6,566 bases of DNA from an uncultured Lachnospiraceae bacterium. Lineage in GTDB: Bacteria > Bacillota > Clostridia > Lachnospirales > Lachnospiraceae. Positions 6,370 to 6,566 of this stretch are shown piece by piece. Below the pieces are notes generated by a model. It was given only the letters and a program-made list of their open reading frames with translations, was not told the DNA's origin and ran no database searches. A program made the position numbers and the translations under genes. The DNA lies in the NCBI GenBank assembly GCA_905209865.1, contig CAJLUP010000100.1:1-6566 (forward strand). Direction: 5' to 3'. Position 1 is the first letter of the stretch; every line of letters starts with the position of its first letter.

Positions 6370-6375
6370 TATGAT
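6347..6375 (+). promoter_or_regulatory. Candidate extended -10 promoter for hprK
   Basis: TATACA (6347-6352) and TATGAT (6370-6375) are 17 bp apart. The -10 is directly preceded by TGA, which serves as a TGn extension and is also the uvrC stop codon. The predicted start is near 6382, with a leader of about 75 bases. No terminator separates uvrC from hprK, so read-through is also expected. Confidence 0.35.
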
Positions 6376-6456
6376 AGAAACAGCGAGCGGTATATAAATC
6401 AAAAAAAGCGAAGGCATCGAAGAGAAGAGTGCTGAAAGCGAAAGGAAGGGAAATAT

Positions 6457-6566
6457 ATGGGACGAGGAATTGAGTTAAGAGAAATTGTTGAAAGGATGGA
6501 TCTGAAGAATCTGACTCCGGAAGTGGATCTGACAGAAAAAGAAGTCCATGTGCCGGATGTCAATCG
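6457..6566 (+). CDS. hprK: HPr kinase/phosphorylase, 5' end only (cut by window)
   Basis: HprK phosphorylates and dephosphorylates HPr at a serine, linking sugar status to CcpA-dependent catabolite control in Firmicutes. Only 36 full codons are visible, starting MGRGIELREIVERMDL and running through LKNLTPEVDL to VPDVNR at the edge. The family's N-terminal domain typically shows a strand, an acidic turn and a PD[IV]NRP motif at about this position, and uvrC-hprK adjacency is common in Clostridia. The kinase P-loop and signature loop lie outside the window, so activity cannot be judged. The ATG follows GGAAGGG (6444-6450) by 6 bases, an excellent ribosome site. It sits 87 bp after uvrC on the same strand. 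The identification rests on a short stretch plus gene order. Confidence 0.8.
   Translation, partial: MGRGIELREIVERMDLKNLTPEVDLTEKEVHVPDVN

Noticed and set aside
6391..6399. TATATAAAT as a second -10 element before hprK.
   Set aside because: No acceptable -35 lies 16-18 bp upstream.
6405..6445. Direct repeat AAAGCGAAGG / AAAGCGAAAGG in the uvrC-hprK gap.
   Set aside because: Two short imperfect copies in a purine-rich leader are likely chance.

Overview
The window reads as a chromosomal housekeeping segment of a low-to-moderate GC Firmicute. It is most likely a Clostridia member of the Lachnospiraceae type. This rests on protein sequence character (FtsH with a GSDLANMINEAA segment, Ogt with a QAVG...GHNP helix, the DUF1846 family), strong purine-rich Shine-Dalgarno sites, and a uvrC-hprK gene order familiar from Clostridia. 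The genus cannot be fixed from the sequence alone.

Layout: a nested hairpin (1-55) closes the left end. It lies just past the 3' end of a minus-strand DUF1846 gene of unknown function (75-1544). A roughly 200-bp intergenic region (1545-1751) carries back-to-back promoters for DUF1846 and for ftsH, with a stem-loop in the ftsH leader. The membrane AAA+ zinc protease gene ftsH (1752-3854) ends at a strong intrinsic terminator (3868-3912). Then come ogt, an O6-alkylguanine-DNA alkyltransferase (3937-4455), and uvrC, the nucleotide-excision-repair incision nuclease (4516-6369). The 5' end of hprK (HPr kinase/phosphorylase) starts at 6457 and runs off the right edge.

How the genes relate: ogt and uvrC form a small DNA-repair pair (direct reversal of alkylation and excision of bulky lesions). 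ftsH does membrane-protein quality control. hprK begins the carbon-catabolite-control gene set. The pair ogt/uvrC need not be a simple operon: a consensus -10 box lies immediately upstream of the uvrC start, which has no Shine-Dalgarno site, so a leaderless uvrC transcript is possible.

I see no CRISPR array, tRNA, rRNA, insertion sequence, toxin-antitoxin pair, phage gene or obvious defence system. No convincing undescribed multi-gene system is present. The points worth checking are the uncharacterised DUF1846 protein, the uvrC start/promoter arrangement, an enlarged charged extracytoplasmic region in FtsH, and several RNA hairpins.
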